Assembly: GCA_963708425.1 (NCBI GenBank)
Contig: OY970206.1
Location: forward strand, 1,674,001 to 1,738,000
DNA length: 64,000 nt
Direction: 5' to 3'
From: JACMNW01 sp963708425
GTDB taxonomy: Bacteria > Pseudomonadota > Alphaproteobacteria > Rhodobacterales > Rhodobacteraceae
In this document: positions 35,503 to 44,351 of the stretch, one piece after another
How the letters are laid out: each line of letters begins with the position of its first letter
Position numbering within the stretch: the stretch's first letter is position 1
Notes under the pieces: generated by a model
The model's input: only the letters and a program-made list of their open reading frames with translations
Told to the model about the DNA's origin: nothing
The model's database searches: none
Translations under genes and position numbers: made by a program

Positions 35503-36846
35503 ATGAAAAAACGCGTTGCAGTCATTGGGGCAGGGCCGTCCGGCCTTGCGCAGTTGCGGGCTTTTCAGTCGGCGGCGCAAAAAGGCGCGGATATCCCCGA
35601 GGTGGTCTGCTTTGAAAAGCAGGATAACTGGGGTGGGCTGTGGAATTATTCTTGGCGCACCGGGCTGGATGAATATGGCGAGCCGGTGCATGGGTCGATG
35701 TATCGCTATTTGTGGTCGAACGGGCCGAAAGAGGGGTTGGAATTCGCCGACTACACGTTCGAGGAACATTTCGGCCAGCAAATTGGCAGCTACCCGCCCC
35801 GCGCAGTTTTGTTTGATTACATCGAAGGGCGGGTGAAAAAGGCCAATGTGCGGCCGTGGATCCGGTTTCGCACGCCAGTTCGGATGGTGACGTTTGATGA
35901 GGGATCGCAGAAGTTTTCGGTGACAGTGCATGATCTGAAGAAGGATCACACCTATACTGAGGAGTTTGATGATGTTGTGGTTGCATCGGGGCATTTCTCG
36001 ACACCGAACGTGCCAGAGTTTCCGGGGTTTGCCACCTTCAATGGTCGAATTCTACACGCCCATGATTTCCGGGATGCGCGGGAATTTGCGGGCAAGGATA
36101 TTCTGGTCGTGGGCACCAGTTATTCCGCCGAAGATATCGGGTCGCAGTGTTGGAAATACGGCTGCAAATCGGTGACGGTTTCGCATCGGACGGCGCCGAT
36201 GGGGTTTGATTGGCCGGAGAACTGGAAAGAGGTGCCGCTGCTGACGAAGGTCGAGGGGAATACCGCGACGTTCAAAGATGGCAGCACGGCGCATGTTGAT
36301 GCGATCATTCTATGTACGGGATATCAGCATCACTTTCCGTTTTTGCCGGATGGGCTGCGTTTGCGGACCAAGAACAGGTTGGCTACGGCGGATCTTTATC
36401 GCGGGGTTGTGTGGCTGAAGAACCCGAAGCTGTTCTATCTGGGGATGCAGGATCAGTGGTATACTTTCAACATGTTCGACGCGCAGGCTTGGTATGTTCG
36501 GGACGTGATCATGGGGCGGTTGGCGGTTCCGAAGGATGAGGCAGATCGGGCGGCGGATGTGGTGGCCCGGGTTGAGGCGGAAGATAAGCTGGCTGATGGA
36601 TACGAGGCGATTGCTTATCAGGGGGCTTATGTTCAGGAGTTGATTGATCTGACGGATTATCCGTCGTTCGATATTCCGGGATCAAACGAGGCGTTCTTTG
36701 CCTGGAAGAAACACAAGATCAAGAACATCATGACGTTCCGGGATAATGCCTACAAATCGGTGATGACGGGCACGATGGCGCCGCTTCATCATACGGCTTG
36801 GAAGGATGCTTTGGAGGATAGTATGGAGAGTTATTTGAGGAAGTAA
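35503..36846 (+). CDS. tmm: Trimethylamine monooxygenase Tmm
   Basis: Tmm is a bacterial flavin-containing monooxygenase that oxidises trimethylamine to its N-oxide with NADPH and oxygen. The 447-residue product has the FAD motif VIGAGPSGLAQL, the FMO signature FNGRILHAHDF, and the NADPH motif VVGTSYSAEDIG with the Tyr used by Tmm enzymes. Long stretches (GGLWNYSWRTGLDE, YRYLWSNGPKEGLEFADY, FYLGMQDQW) match Roseobacter Tmm closely. The start is ATG 35503 with GGAG upstream. It stands apart from the rest of the pathway and ends next to the second copy of the 28-nt repeat. Confidence 0.94.
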   Translation: MKKRVAVIGAGPSGLAQLRAFQSAAQKGADIPEVVCFEKQDNWGGLWNYSWRTGLDEYGEPVHGSMYRYLWSNGPKEGLEFADYTFEEHFGQQIGSYPPRAVLFDYIEGRVKKANVRPWIRFRTPVRMVTFDEGSQKFSVTVHDLKKDHTYTEEFDDVVVASGHFSTPNVPEFPGFATFNGRILHAHDFRDAREFAGKDILVVGTSYSAEDIGSQCWKYGCKSVTVSHRTAPMGFDWPENWKEVPLLTKVEGNTATFKDGSTAHVDAIILCTGYQHHFPFLPDGLRLRTKNRLATADLYRGVVWLKNPKLFYLGMQDQWYTFNMFDAQAWYVRDVIMGRLAVPKDEADRAADVVARVEAEDKLADGYEAIAYQGAYVQELIDLTDYPSFDIPGSNEAFFAWKKHKIKNIMTFRDNAYKSVMTGTMAPLHHTAWKDALEDSMESYLRK

Positions 36847-36852
36847 GGGCCT

Positions 36853-36880
36853 GCGTAACACGGGTAACACGCGTGTTACG
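36853..36880 (+). repeat. 28-nt palindromic repeat at the tmm 3' end, copy 2
   Basis: This is the exact reverse complement of 16539-16566, containing the palindrome GTAACACGCGTGTTAC. It begins 6 nt after the tmm stop. In tmm sense it folds as GCGTAACACG, a 9-nt loop and CGTGTTACGC. The following bases also resemble those after the mtaB copy (GGTAAAGT... versus GGCTAAGT..., both leading to TTATTG or ATATTG). Confidence 0.85.
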
Positions 36881-36937
36881 CGGGCTAAGTCTTTGTTATT
36901 GCTTGACTTGATGAAGAATCTTCATGTCTTGTTAAGC

Positions 36938-37342
36938 TTAGGCGACAGTGCTTGCGAGCCGTTCGAACAGGGCTACCACTTCGGCGTCCGTCGCGCGTTC
37001 GGGAACGCCGGCGCCGACTTCGGCCCTGCTCCAAATCCATGATTGGGCAGGGTCGTCTTTCATCGACCAGCGTGGGAACAAGCGGGCGTTTTCGGGAATT
37101 GTGCGGCGGGTCAGGGCACGCACCTCGATGTGGCGATCATCGCGTGCAATGCGGCGATAGGTGGCTTCAACCGCATCGGCGGAGCCTTCGAGCAGTTGCA
37201 GGAACAGATCATCGCGGCAGATCAGCGCGCCGGTGATGCCATCGCGTTCGTTGCAGCGGCGCGCATCGACCAAGATACCGGCAAGGGTTGGTCCATCATA
37301 GCCAAACGGGCGCGAAGCGTAAGTTAGCTGAAGCAGCGCCAT
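36938..37342 (-). CDS. BLUF-domain blue-light sensor
   Basis: The 134-residue protein is a single BLUF domain, a flavin photosensor. It begins MALLQLTYASRP with the Tyr next to the flavin. RRCNERDGITGALICRDDLF and LQLLEGSADAVEATYRRI include the conserved Gln, and FPRWSM contains the Trp/Met region. No effector domain is attached, so output would be through a partner protein that is not evident nearby. Confidence 0.88.
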   Translation of the reverse strand: MALLQLTYASRPFGYDGPTLAGILVDARRCNERDGITGALICRDDLFLQLLEGSADAVEATYRRIARDDRHIEVRALTRRTIPENARLFPRWSMKDDPAQSWIWSRAEVGAGVPERATDAEVVALFERLASTVA

Positions 37343-37422
37343 TTGGGTTGGTCCTTGGACAAAGACATCTCACACGCACGCTAGCGGGAAACGTCTGGTG
37401 GAGCAAAGGGTTAGTGTAGCCC

Positions 37423-37803
37423 CTAACGGTTCTGATTATGCGCCACAGCGGCGCGAATAAGCGCCTTCAGCGCGTCTTCGTCAATCGTGTCGCCTTCCTG
37501 AAAATCAATAGCGCGCCGGGTGTTGCCATCGAGGCTGGAGTTGAAAATACCAGACGGATCTTGCAGTGAAGCACCTTTGGCGAAGGTCATTTTCACGACC
37601 TTCTTGTAGGTCTCGCCGGTGCAGATGATGCCCGCGTGTGACCATACTGGAACGCCGCGCCATTTTACCTCTTCGACCACTTCGGGATCGGCTTGCTTGA
37701 TCAGCGTCCTGATCTGCGCCAGCATCGCCCCCCGCCAATCGACGAGTTCGCTGATTTTTGCGTCGATGAGTTGTGAAGCGGTGGCTTCCGTCTGGCCGCT
37801 CAT
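37423..37803 (-). CDS. DUF1801-domain protein (first of two)
   Basis: The 126-residue product matches the DUF1801 (YdhG-like) fold: DWRGAMLAQIRTLIKQADPEVVEEVKWRGVPVW, then VKMTFAKGASLQDP and GNTRRAIDF. The biochemical function of this family is not established. It is upstream of the BLUF gene on the same strand, 80 nt away. A second, diverged DUF1801 gene lies at 38689. Confidence 0.85.
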   Translation of the reverse strand: MSGQTEATASQLIDAKISELVDWRGAMLAQIRTLIKQADPEVVEEVKWRGVPVWSHAGIICTGETYKKVVKMTFAKGASLQDPSGIFNSSLDGNTRRAIDFQEGDTIDEDALKALIRAAVAHNQNR

Positions 37804-37910
37804 CGTGTTCTCCCTAGCTGTTGTCGTTCACGTGTAACTTGAGTATCGCTAGTCAATACTTTGCCATCCCCGCAAATCCATTTTACTAGGATGTTCGACG
37901 ATGAACCAGA

Positions 37911-38642
37911 ATGTCATTCGAGAAGAGTGTGGCTGACGATGCAGCCCGTGTGCGGGCTATAGTGCGGGCTTCTGGCGCTAATCTAGAGCAGCGGCGCATT
38001 CGAAGCGAATTAGCGGCGTACGCGGCAGGTGTGTTTGAGGAGTTGGGGAAGCGACTTCATGTTGTTGGGCATGTATTTGGATCAGACCGCGACGATGGAA
38101 AATCAAAGTTTGATCACGGAAACGATGAAGCGGTCGCAATCTCGTTTCTCTTGCTCATTGCATCACAACTCATTTCAGCAAGTGCGGAATTGCTAGTTGG
38201 TGGACGCCAATATGCAGGTGCTGCACTGTTGCGCCAACTAGTAGAAGTTGAATACCTAGCGTGGGCATTTGAGACTCGTGATGAAGACGCGGCTATTTGG
38301 CTTCGAAGTGACAAGAAGCTGAGAGAGGGCTTCTTTCGCCCGGCGAAGCTCCGAGAGGCCGCGAAGGGTAAGTTTCGCAGCCGCGACTACGGCTTTCACT
38401 GCGAACTTGGCGGGCACCCCGTGCCCCAAGGAACGGTCCTATTACAGGGTGACGAAGGAACCGCCCAGCTACTCTTGTCGGACCTTCTTGGCCATGCTGG
38501 ACGCATTTGGGATCATCTGGTCGGCTGGGCTCGCGCGCACGATCCGTACGGTCTTATGATATTGACCGATCAAGCGGAAATGTTGCGCCGCTTTCAGGAA
38601 TGGAAGGCAAGTGATCAAATGGTAGACCTTCCGCCGCCGTAA
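37911..38642 (+). CDS. Unrecognised 243-residue mainly helical protein
   Basis: I do not recognise a family. The protein is soluble and largely helical (AVAISFLLLIASQLISASAE, QYAGAALLRQLVEVEYLAWAF), with a conserved-looking HCELGGHPVPQG in the middle. The pattern resembles bacterial proteins of unknown function often found in mobile or defence-rich regions, but that is only an impression. Base composition is more AT-rich than the genes around it, and codon use is mixed, suggesting transfer. It lies divergent from a DUF1801 gene. Confidence 0.65.
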   Translation: MSFEKSVADDAARVRAIVRASGANLEQRRIRSELAAYAAGVFEELGKRLHVVGHVFGSDRDDGKSKFDHGNDEAVAISFLLLIASQLISASAELLVGGRQYAGAALLRQLVEVEYLAWAFETRDEDAAIWLRSDKKLREGFFRPAKLREAAKGKFRSRDYGFHCELGGHPVPQGTVLLQGDEGTAQLLLSDLLGHAGRIWDHLVGWARAHDPYGLMILTDQAEMLRRFQEWKASDQMVDLPPP

Positions 38643-38688
38643 CCTTTGGCGCGTTAGGCGAATGATTGGCTGTTCGGCCTACACCCCT

Positions 38689-39150
38689 CTACAACCGTTC
38701 GCCGGGCAATTTGCTGGCTTGGCTGACCCAATGGGCAAACTGGGCTTCGTCGAACGCATCAGCCCCTTGAATATGGAGGTAGCGGGCATGTTGGCTTTTG
38801 GAAGCGACCGGCGGGACGGGCGACAGCGACAGGCCACGAAAGAACGCCACTTTGATGTAATTCGCATAGCAGTGCAGACTGAGAAACCAGCCATGTCCTT
38901 CGACGCCGTAAAGCGGCGAGTTCCATTTGACGGCCTTGCCGACGCCGGGAACTGTGCGTTCGATGATCGCATCGAGCCTGCGGCCGACATCGGCCTTCCA
39001 GCCCGGCATGGCGGCGATATAGGCTTGCACGGGGGCATCGCCATAGGCCTTTGCAATCTGCGGATTGCCGCCTGACAAGAGAGTTGGCTGGGCAGGCGCA
39101 ATTTGGGTGGAGGGGTTTGTCGCCGGTGGTTTGATTGGAAGTTTGGCCAT
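38689..39150 (-). CDS. DUF1801-domain protein (second)
   Basis: The 153-residue product has a Pro-rich N-terminus and a DUF1801 core: GWKADVGRRLDAIIERTVPGVGKAVKWNSPLYG, WFLSLHCYANYIKVAFFRG and HARYLHIQG. It shares only the fold pattern with the gene at 37423, so it is not a recent duplicate. The function is unknown. It converges with the 243-residue unknown gene. Confidence 0.83.
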   Translation of the reverse strand: MAKLPIKPPATNPSTQIAPAQPTLLSGGNPQIAKAYGDAPVQAYIAAMPGWKADVGRRLDAIIERTVPGVGKAVKWNSPLYGVEGHGWFLSLHCYANYIKVAFFRGLSLSPVPPVASKSQHARYLHIQGADAFDEAQFAHWVSQASKLPGERL

Positions 39151-39277
39151 GGTTTCGCGCCCGGTGTTGATGCTCGAAGTGCAAGCCTACTTGATTCTGA
39201 GGAAAAATTGCATAACCAATATGACGCTTACCCAAAGCCGTCCTTGATACTGAAACAACAGTTTTATGGAGGTTAGC

Positions 39278-39649
39278 ATGAATTTAGGGGCATTTTCAGT
39301 TAGTCTTACGGTGAAGAACCTGCCTGCGTCGCAGACATTTTATGAAAAGCTTGGGTTCAGCTACTTTGCGGGGGATGCGGCGCAGAACTGGCTAATTCTG
39401 CGGAATGGCAACTGCACGATTGGGCTGTTTCAGGGCATGTTCAAGAAGAACATGCTGACGTTCAACCCCGGCTGGGACGTGAACGCGCAAACGTTGGCGG
39501 AGTATACCGATGTGCGGGATATTCAGCGGCGGTTGAAGGCGGCAAGTGTGGAGTTTGCCAGCGAAGCCGACCCGGCATCGACCGGCCCTGCGAGTTTTGT
39601 GGTGGTTGACCCTGATGGAAACCCGGTGCTGTTTGATCAGCATGTTTAG
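39278..39649 (+). CDS. VOC (glyoxalase/bleomycin-resistance fold) protein
   Basis: The 123-residue product is a single VOC unit: FSVSLTVKNLPASQTFYEKLGF, then CTIGLFQGMF, and C-terminal FVVVDPDGNPVLFDQHV. Metal ligands are not all obvious, so the catalytic role is uncertain. The start is ATG 39278, directly after GGAGG; the earlier in-frame ATG at 39266 overlaps the ribosome-binding site. It converges with gmaS. Confidence 0.86.
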   Translation: MNLGAFSVSLTVKNLPASQTFYEKLGFSYFAGDAAQNWLILRNGNCTIGLFQGMFKKNMLTFNPGWDVNAQTLAEYTDVRDIQRRLKAASVEFASEADPASTGPASFVVVDPDGNPVLFDQHV

Positions 39650-39707
39650 GACATGCGCGGGAGAATTGTCCTTTGGCCCCAAGGATGAGCTTGGGGCCAA
39701 GTACTGA

Positions 39708-41015
39708 TCAGATATCGAGGGTGTTGTCGCGTTCCCATTGTGAGAAATGGGCGGCGTAGTCGTTCCATTCCTGATGCTTCAGTTTCAGATAGGCGGCGGA
39801 AAATTCGGTGCCCATCATAGCCTTCAGGGTGGTGTCTTTGTCGTAATCGCGCAGCGCGTCCAGCAGGTTGAGCGGCAGTTTTGGCGCGCCTTTGACGGTG
39901 TGGCCCTGAGTGTACATATCAATATCATAGCGCTTGCCGGGGTCTGCTTTGCTGCGGACGCCATCAAGGCCAGCGGCGATAATGACCGCCTGCATCAAGT
40001 AGGGGTTGGCGGCGCCGTCGGGCAAGCGCAATTCGAACCTGCCGGGGCCGGGGACGCGGACCATGTGGGTGCGGTTATTGCCCGTCCACGTAACTGTATT
40101 GGGTGCCCAGGTAGCGCCCGAGATGGTACGTGGCGCGTTGATGCGTTTGTAGCTGTTGACTGTGGGGTTGGTGATGGCGGCAAGCGCACTTGCGTGTTTC
40201 ATGATGCCGCCAAGGAAATTGCGACCCCGGTCTGACAGGCCCAATTCTTTGCTGTCATCGGAAAAGGCGTTCTGCGTGCCATCGAGGTTCCAGACCGAGA
40301 TATGCGCGTGGCAGCCGGAGCCGGTCAGGCCCTTGAACGGCTTTGGCATGAAAGTGGCGCGCAATCCGTGCTTTTCGGCGACCGAGCGCATCATGAATTT
40401 GAAGAACGAATGCTTGTCGGCGGTTTGCAGGGCGTCGTCGTATTTCCAGTTCATCTCGAACTGGCCAATCGCGTCTTCGTGGTCGTTTTGGTAGGCTTCC
40501 CAGCCCAAGGCGAGCATGTAATCGCAGACCTCGGCGATCACGTCATAGCGGCGCATGACGGCTTGCTGATCATAGCAGGGTTTGACGCCGTTATCGTAGG
40601 GGTCGGAGACGGCGGTGCCTTCGGGATTGAGCAGGAAAAATTCGGGCTCCACGCCGGTTTTGACGCGGAGGCCTTCTTTGGCGGCTTCGTCCACGAGTTT
40701 GCGCAGGACGTTGCGGGGAGCTTGATCGACAGGTTTGTTTTCCATCACGCAGTTGGAGGCGAGCCATGCCACCTCTGGCTTCCACGGCAGTTGGATGACG
40801 GATGACGGGTCTGGCACGGCCATCATGTCGGGGTGGGCGGCGGTGAGGTCCAGCCAAGTGGCGAAACCGGCGAAACCGGCACCATCGACGGCCATATCAT
40901 TGATGGCTTGGGCGGGCACCAGTTTGGCGCGTTGGCCACCGAACAGATCGGTGTAGGAGACCATAAAGTATTTGACGCCTTTTTCCTTGGCGTATTTGGC
41001 AAGATCCTTAACCAT
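39708..41015 (-). CDS. gmaS: Gamma-glutamylmethylamide synthetase GmaS
   Basis: GmaS, a type III glutamine-synthetase relative, joins methylamine to glutamate using ATP and is the entry enzyme of the N-methylglutamate pathway. The 435-residue product has the GS core motifs GVEPEFFLL, QFEMNWKYDDALQTADKH, MPKPFKGLTGSGCHAHISVW and the ATP site SYKRINAPRTISGATW. The start is ATG 41015 (MVKDLAKYAKEKGVKYFMVSYTDLFG) with GGGAG upstream; the longer frame to 41162 overlaps mgsC. It is the last gene of the mgsA-mgsB-mgsC-gmaS operon. Confidence 0.93.
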   Translation of the reverse strand: MVKDLAKYAKEKGVKYFMVSYTDLFGGQRAKLVPAQAINDMAVDGAGFAGFATWLDLTAAHPDMMAVPDPSSVIQLPWKPEVAWLASNCVMENKPVDQAPRNVLRKLVDEAAKEGLRVKTGVEPEFFLLNPEGTAVSDPYDNGVKPCYDQQAVMRRYDVIAEVCDYMLALGWEAYQNDHEDAIGQFEMNWKYDDALQTADKHSFFKFMMRSVAEKHGLRATFMPKPFKGLTGSGCHAHISVWNLDGTQNAFSDDSKELGLSDRGRNFLGGIMKHASALAAITNPTVNSYKRINAPRTISGATWAPNTVTWTGNNRTHMVRVPGPGRFELRLPDGAANPYLMQAVIIAAGLDGVRSKADPGKRYDIDMYTQGHTVKGAPKLPLNLLDALRDYDKDTTLKAMMGTEFSAAYLKLKHQEWNDYAAHFSQWERDNTLDI

Positions 41016-41077
41016 GAAGGTCGCTCCCTGTCGTGCTTTTATATCGACCGTCCCCGTTGGTGGGAACGGCCTGCGGA

Positions 41078-42403
41078 TCAGTAACGGATTTTTCCGGGTA
41101 TCCAGTCGGTGCCGGCGATGGGAACACCTGCCATTGCGGCAGCCTCGACGGTGAGGGCGCAAAGATCTTCGGGTTCCAGATTGTGCAGATGGTTTTTGCC
41201 GCAGGCGCGGGCGATTGTCTGGGCTTCGAGTGTCAGCACCTTGAGGTAGTTTTTCAGCCGGCGACCCCCGAGGACGGGGTCGAAGCGGTTGTAAAGATCG
41301 GGGTCTTGCGTGGTGATGCCAGCGGGGTCTTTGCCTTCGTGCCAGTCATCGTACGCGCCAGCGGTGGTGCCGAGTTTGTTGTATTCGGCTTCCAGCGCGG
41401 GGTCATTGTCGCCTAGGGCGATCAGGGCTGCAGTGCCGATGGCGACGGCGTCTGCGCCGAGGGCGAGGGCTTTGGCGACGTCTGCGCCCGTGCGGATGCC
41501 GCCGGAGACGATCAGTTGCACTTCGCGGTGCAGGCCGAGGTCTTGCAGGGCTTTGACGGCCAGCGGGATGCAGGCGAGGATGGGCATGCCGACGTTTTCG
41601 ATGAACACATCTTGCGTCGCGGCTGTGCCGCCTTGCATGCCATCAAGCACCACGACATCGGCCCCGGCTTTGACGGCGAGGGCGGTGTCGTAATAGGGGC
41701 GGGCGCCGCCGATCTTGACGTAGATCGGCTTTTCCCAATCGGTGATTTCGCGGATTTCCATGATCTTGATTTCGAGATCATCCGGGCCAGTCCAATCGGG
41801 GTGGCGGCAGGCAGAGCGTTGGTCGATGCCTTTGGGAAGATTGCGCATCATGGCGACGCGGTCGGAGATTTTCTGACCCAGAAGCATGCCGCCGCCACCG
41901 GGTTTGGCCCCTTGGCCGACGACGATTTCGATGGCGTCGGCGCGGCGCAGGTCGTCAGGGTTCATGCCGTAGCGCGAGGGAAGGTATTGGTAGACGAGGG
42001 TTTTGGAATGGCCGCGTTCTTCTTCAGTCATGCCGCCGTCACCTGTGGTGGTGGAGGTTCCGGCGAGGGTGGCCCCGCGACCAAGCGCTTCTTTCGCGGG
42101 GCCGGAGAGGGCGCCGAAGGACATGCCTGCGATGGTGACGGGGATTTCAAGGTGGATGGGCTTTTTGGCGTGGCGAGTGCCGAGCCAGACGTCGGTGGCA
42201 CATTTTTCGCGGTAGCCTTCCAGCGGGTAGCGGCTGATCGAGGCACCGAGGAACAACAGGTCGTCGAAATGCGGCAGTTTGCGTTTCGATCCACCGCCGC
42301 GAATGTCGTAGATGCCGGTGGCGGCAGCGCGGCGGATTTCGGCGTTTACGTCATTGCTGAAGGTCCAGCTTTGTTTGGGCGGCGTGTGGGGAAAATCGCT
42401 CAT
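41078..42403 (-). CDS. mgsC: N-methylglutamate synthase, glutamate-synthase-like FMN subunit MgsC
   Basis: The 441-residue product is the FMN-binding TIM-barrel domain of glutamate synthase as a separate chain. Typical stretches are GMSFGALSGPAKEALGRGA, GAKPGGGGMLLGQKISDRVA, VVVLDGMQGGTAATQDVFI and LIVSGGIRTGADVAKALALG. With MgsA and MgsB it converts gamma-glutamylmethylamide (or methylamine plus glutamate) to N-methylglutamate. It sits 12 nt after the mgsB stop and 62 nt before gmaS. Confidence 0.92.
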   Translation of the reverse strand: MSDFPHTPPKQSWTFSNDVNAEIRRAAATGIYDIRGGGSKRKLPHFDDLLFLGASISRYPLEGYREKCATDVWLGTRHAKKPIHLEIPVTIAGMSFGALSGPAKEALGRGATLAGTSTTTGDGGMTEEERGHSKTLVYQYLPSRYGMNPDDLRRADAIEIVVGQGAKPGGGGMLLGQKISDRVAMMRNLPKGIDQRSACRHPDWTGPDDLEIKIMEIREITDWEKPIYVKIGGARPYYDTALAVKAGADVVVLDGMQGGTAATQDVFIENVGMPILACIPLAVKALQDLGLHREVQLIVSGGIRTGADVAKALALGADAVAIGTAALIALGDNDPALEAEYNKLGTTAGAYDDWHEGKDPAGITTQDPDLYNRFDPVLGGRRLKNYLKVLTLEAQTIARACGKNHLHNLEPEDLCALTVEAAAMAGVPIAGTDWIPGKIRY

Positions 42404-42414
42404 GCTCTGGTGCC

Positions 42415-43104
42415 TTAGTACGAGGACGCGTTGTCGATGTTGAAGGTATAAAGCTTGCGGGCGGAGCCGTAGCGCTTGAAATCGGTGGGCTTGGCCAAGT
42501 GGTCAGCCTCGCCTTGCTTCAGCAGATCGGCGAGCAGAGCCAGATGTTCGGGGCGCATTTCTTTTTCGATGCAATCGGTGCCAAGGGATTTGACGTTGCC
42601 CCGCACGAACATGCCAGCCTCGTAAAGGCTATCGCCTAGCGCATCGCCAGCGTCACCGAGGACCACGAGGTTGCCGGATTGCGCCATGAAGGCGGACATG
42701 TGGCCGATGTTGCCGTGGACGACGATGTTGATGCCCTTCATCGAGATGCCGCAGCGGGAGGATGCATTACCCTTGATGACCAAGAGGCCGCCGCGACCAG
42801 TGGCACCTGCGTATTGCGAGGCGTCACCGTCGATGATGACTGTGCCGGACATCATGTTTTCGGCGACACCGGGACCGGCGGAGCCTTTGACGCGGATGGT
42901 GGCAAGCTTGTTCATGCCAGCGCAATAGTAGCCGGTTGATCCGCGCACGGTGATATCCAGCGGCGCATCGACGCCAACGGCGATGGCGTGGCTGCCTTTG
43001 GGATTGATGATTTCCCACGCGGTTTCATTGGTGGTGCCGCGCAGGGCATGCAAGGTGGAGTTGAGCGCGCGCAGACCGTGCGCCGACAAATCAAAGGTCT
43101 GCAT
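42415..43104 (-). CDS. mgsB: N-methylglutamate synthase subunit MgsB (GXGXG repeat)
   Basis: The 229-residue product is the GXGXG (GltB C-terminal) beta-helix domain: RGSTGYYCAGMNKLATIRVKGSAGPGVAENM, DASQYAGATGRGGLLVIKGNAS and GNIGHMSAFMAQSGNLVVLGDAGDALGDSLYEA. Here it is a stand-alone subunit of N-methylglutamate synthase. The start is ATG 43104 (MQTFDLSAHGL), one base after the mgsA stop; the frame open to 43161 lies inside mgsA. Confidence 0.92.
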   Translation of the reverse strand: MQTFDLSAHGLRALNSTLHALRGTTNETAWEIINPKGSHAIAVGVDAPLDITVRGSTGYYCAGMNKLATIRVKGSAGPGVAENMMSGTVIIDGDASQYAGATGRGGLLVIKGNASSRCGISMKGINIVVHGNIGHMSAFMAQSGNLVVLGDAGDALGDSLYEAGMFVRGNVKSLGTDCIEKEMRPEHLALLADLLKQGEADHLAKPTDFKRYGSARKLYTFNIDNASSY

Positions 43105-43105
43105 C

Positions 43106-44002
43106 TTAGCGTTCCCAGAAGTAGACGGTGGCGGGTTCTGGTTCCCACACGCGGGCATCAAGAATGCCGGGCAGGTTTACGAGGGCGCGGTATTCAGACC
43201 CGAACGCGACGTATTGATCAGTTTCGGCCATAACTGCGGGCTTGCAGGCGATGGGATCACGGATGACGCCGAAGCCGTTCTTGGTGCCAATGACGAAGGT
43301 GAAGAAGCCGTCGAGGTCAGTCAGCGTCGCCTCCATCGCCTCGCCCAAGTTTGAACCAGTATCAAGTTTGTGGCTGATGAAGGCAGCAGCGACTTCAGTG
43401 TCATTTTCCGTTTCGAACGTCATGCCGGCGCGCTTTAAAGTGCGCCGCACCGAGTTATGATTGGACAGCGAGCCATTGTGCACGAGGCACTGGTCGGAGC
43501 CGGTCGAAAACGGGTGCGCGCCCATGGTGGTGACGGCGGATTCGGTGGCCATGCGCGTGTGGCCAATGCCGTGAGTGCCAGCCATATGAGCCAGATCGAA
43601 GCGGGCCGCTACATCGGCGGGAAGCCCTACTTCCTTGTAAATCTCGATCTCCTCGCCGGTGCTCATTACTTTGGCATTGGGGCGCAATTCCCGCATAGCG
43701 TGGCGGGCGGCGTCGATGCGGTCTGACGGCACATCAAGCACCATATGGGTGTCTTTGATGGCACCCTTGACTGTTGCCGCAATGGCTTTGCCAAGATCAG
43801 CCTCAAGCGTTTCGAAATCCTTGTCCGGCGTGGCCGATTGCACGGTCAGCTTGGCGTGGCCTTTGTGCGGGCGACCATAGATCGCGATACCCGCACTATC
43901 AGGGCCACGATCTGTCATCGTGATAAGCATATCTGTCAGCATGGCCCCGAGTTGCGGTTCCAGCGATGGGTCTTTGAGAAATAGTCCGACGATACCGCAC
44001 AT
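43106..44002 (-). CDS. mgsA: N-methylglutamate synthase subunit MgsA (class II glutamine amidotransferase)
   Basis: The 298-residue protein starts MCGIVGLFLKD, placing the nucleophilic Cys at position 2 as class II amidotransferases require. It continues with GIGHTRMATESAVTTMGAHP and QCLVHNGSLSNHNSVRR. It would supply the gamma-glutamyl hydrolysis activity of N-methylglutamate synthase. It is the first gene of the minus-strand operon and diverges from a set of small membrane-protein genes. Confidence 0.92.
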   Translation of the reverse strand: MCGIVGLFLKDPSLEPQLGAMLTDMLITMTDRGPDSAGIAIYGRPHKGHAKLTVQSATPDKDFETLEADLGKAIAATVKGAIKDTHMVLDVPSDRIDAARHAMRELRPNAKVMSTGEEIEIYKEVGLPADVAARFDLAHMAGTHGIGHTRMATESAVTTMGAHPFSTGSDQCLVHNGSLSNHNSVRRTLKRAGMTFETENDTEVAAAFISHKLDTGSNLGEAMEATLTDLDGFFTFVIGTKNGFGVIRDPIACKPAVMAETDQYVAFGSEYRALVNLPGILDARVWEPEPATVYFWER

Positions 44003-44351
44003 GGGCCATGCTCCTACGTGATGCTTGAGGTGAAGCTAGCACCGAAGATTGCTTTGCTCAACTGAGAAGAAACTTTTTTTACTACTAGGGCGACTAATTG
44101 TTCCTTTTTTGGTTTTGTAGGGAGCTTGGGGCATTTTGGGACTGCCGATCGTGCTGCTGGAAGGCCGTGCAGCTTTTGACAGGGACTTCTGTTCGGCCTG
44201 AACTTTGTTCGAAAAGGTATAGGATTGATTGTTTTCTTGACAGAATGTCGCAGGGGATGTTTCCTTTAAGAAAAAAAACTTGACGGAGAGGGAATCCGTC
44301 GGTGTGGGCCGCCGCGGAACCAACAGCCCAAGGCCCGTGGGAGGGGAACAC
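44003..44351. promoter_or_regulatory. 349-nt divergent promoter region between mgsA and the membrane-protein/permease operon
   Basis: No gene is evident. The left half is AT-rich, with a T7 run near 44072 and a T6 run near 44104. TTGACA occurs near 44237 but lacks a clean -10. An inverted repeat GACGGA/TCCGTC (44282-44287 with 44295-44300) lies in what would be the 5' leader of the plus-strand operon. It is the natural control point for both operons. Confidence 0.5.
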
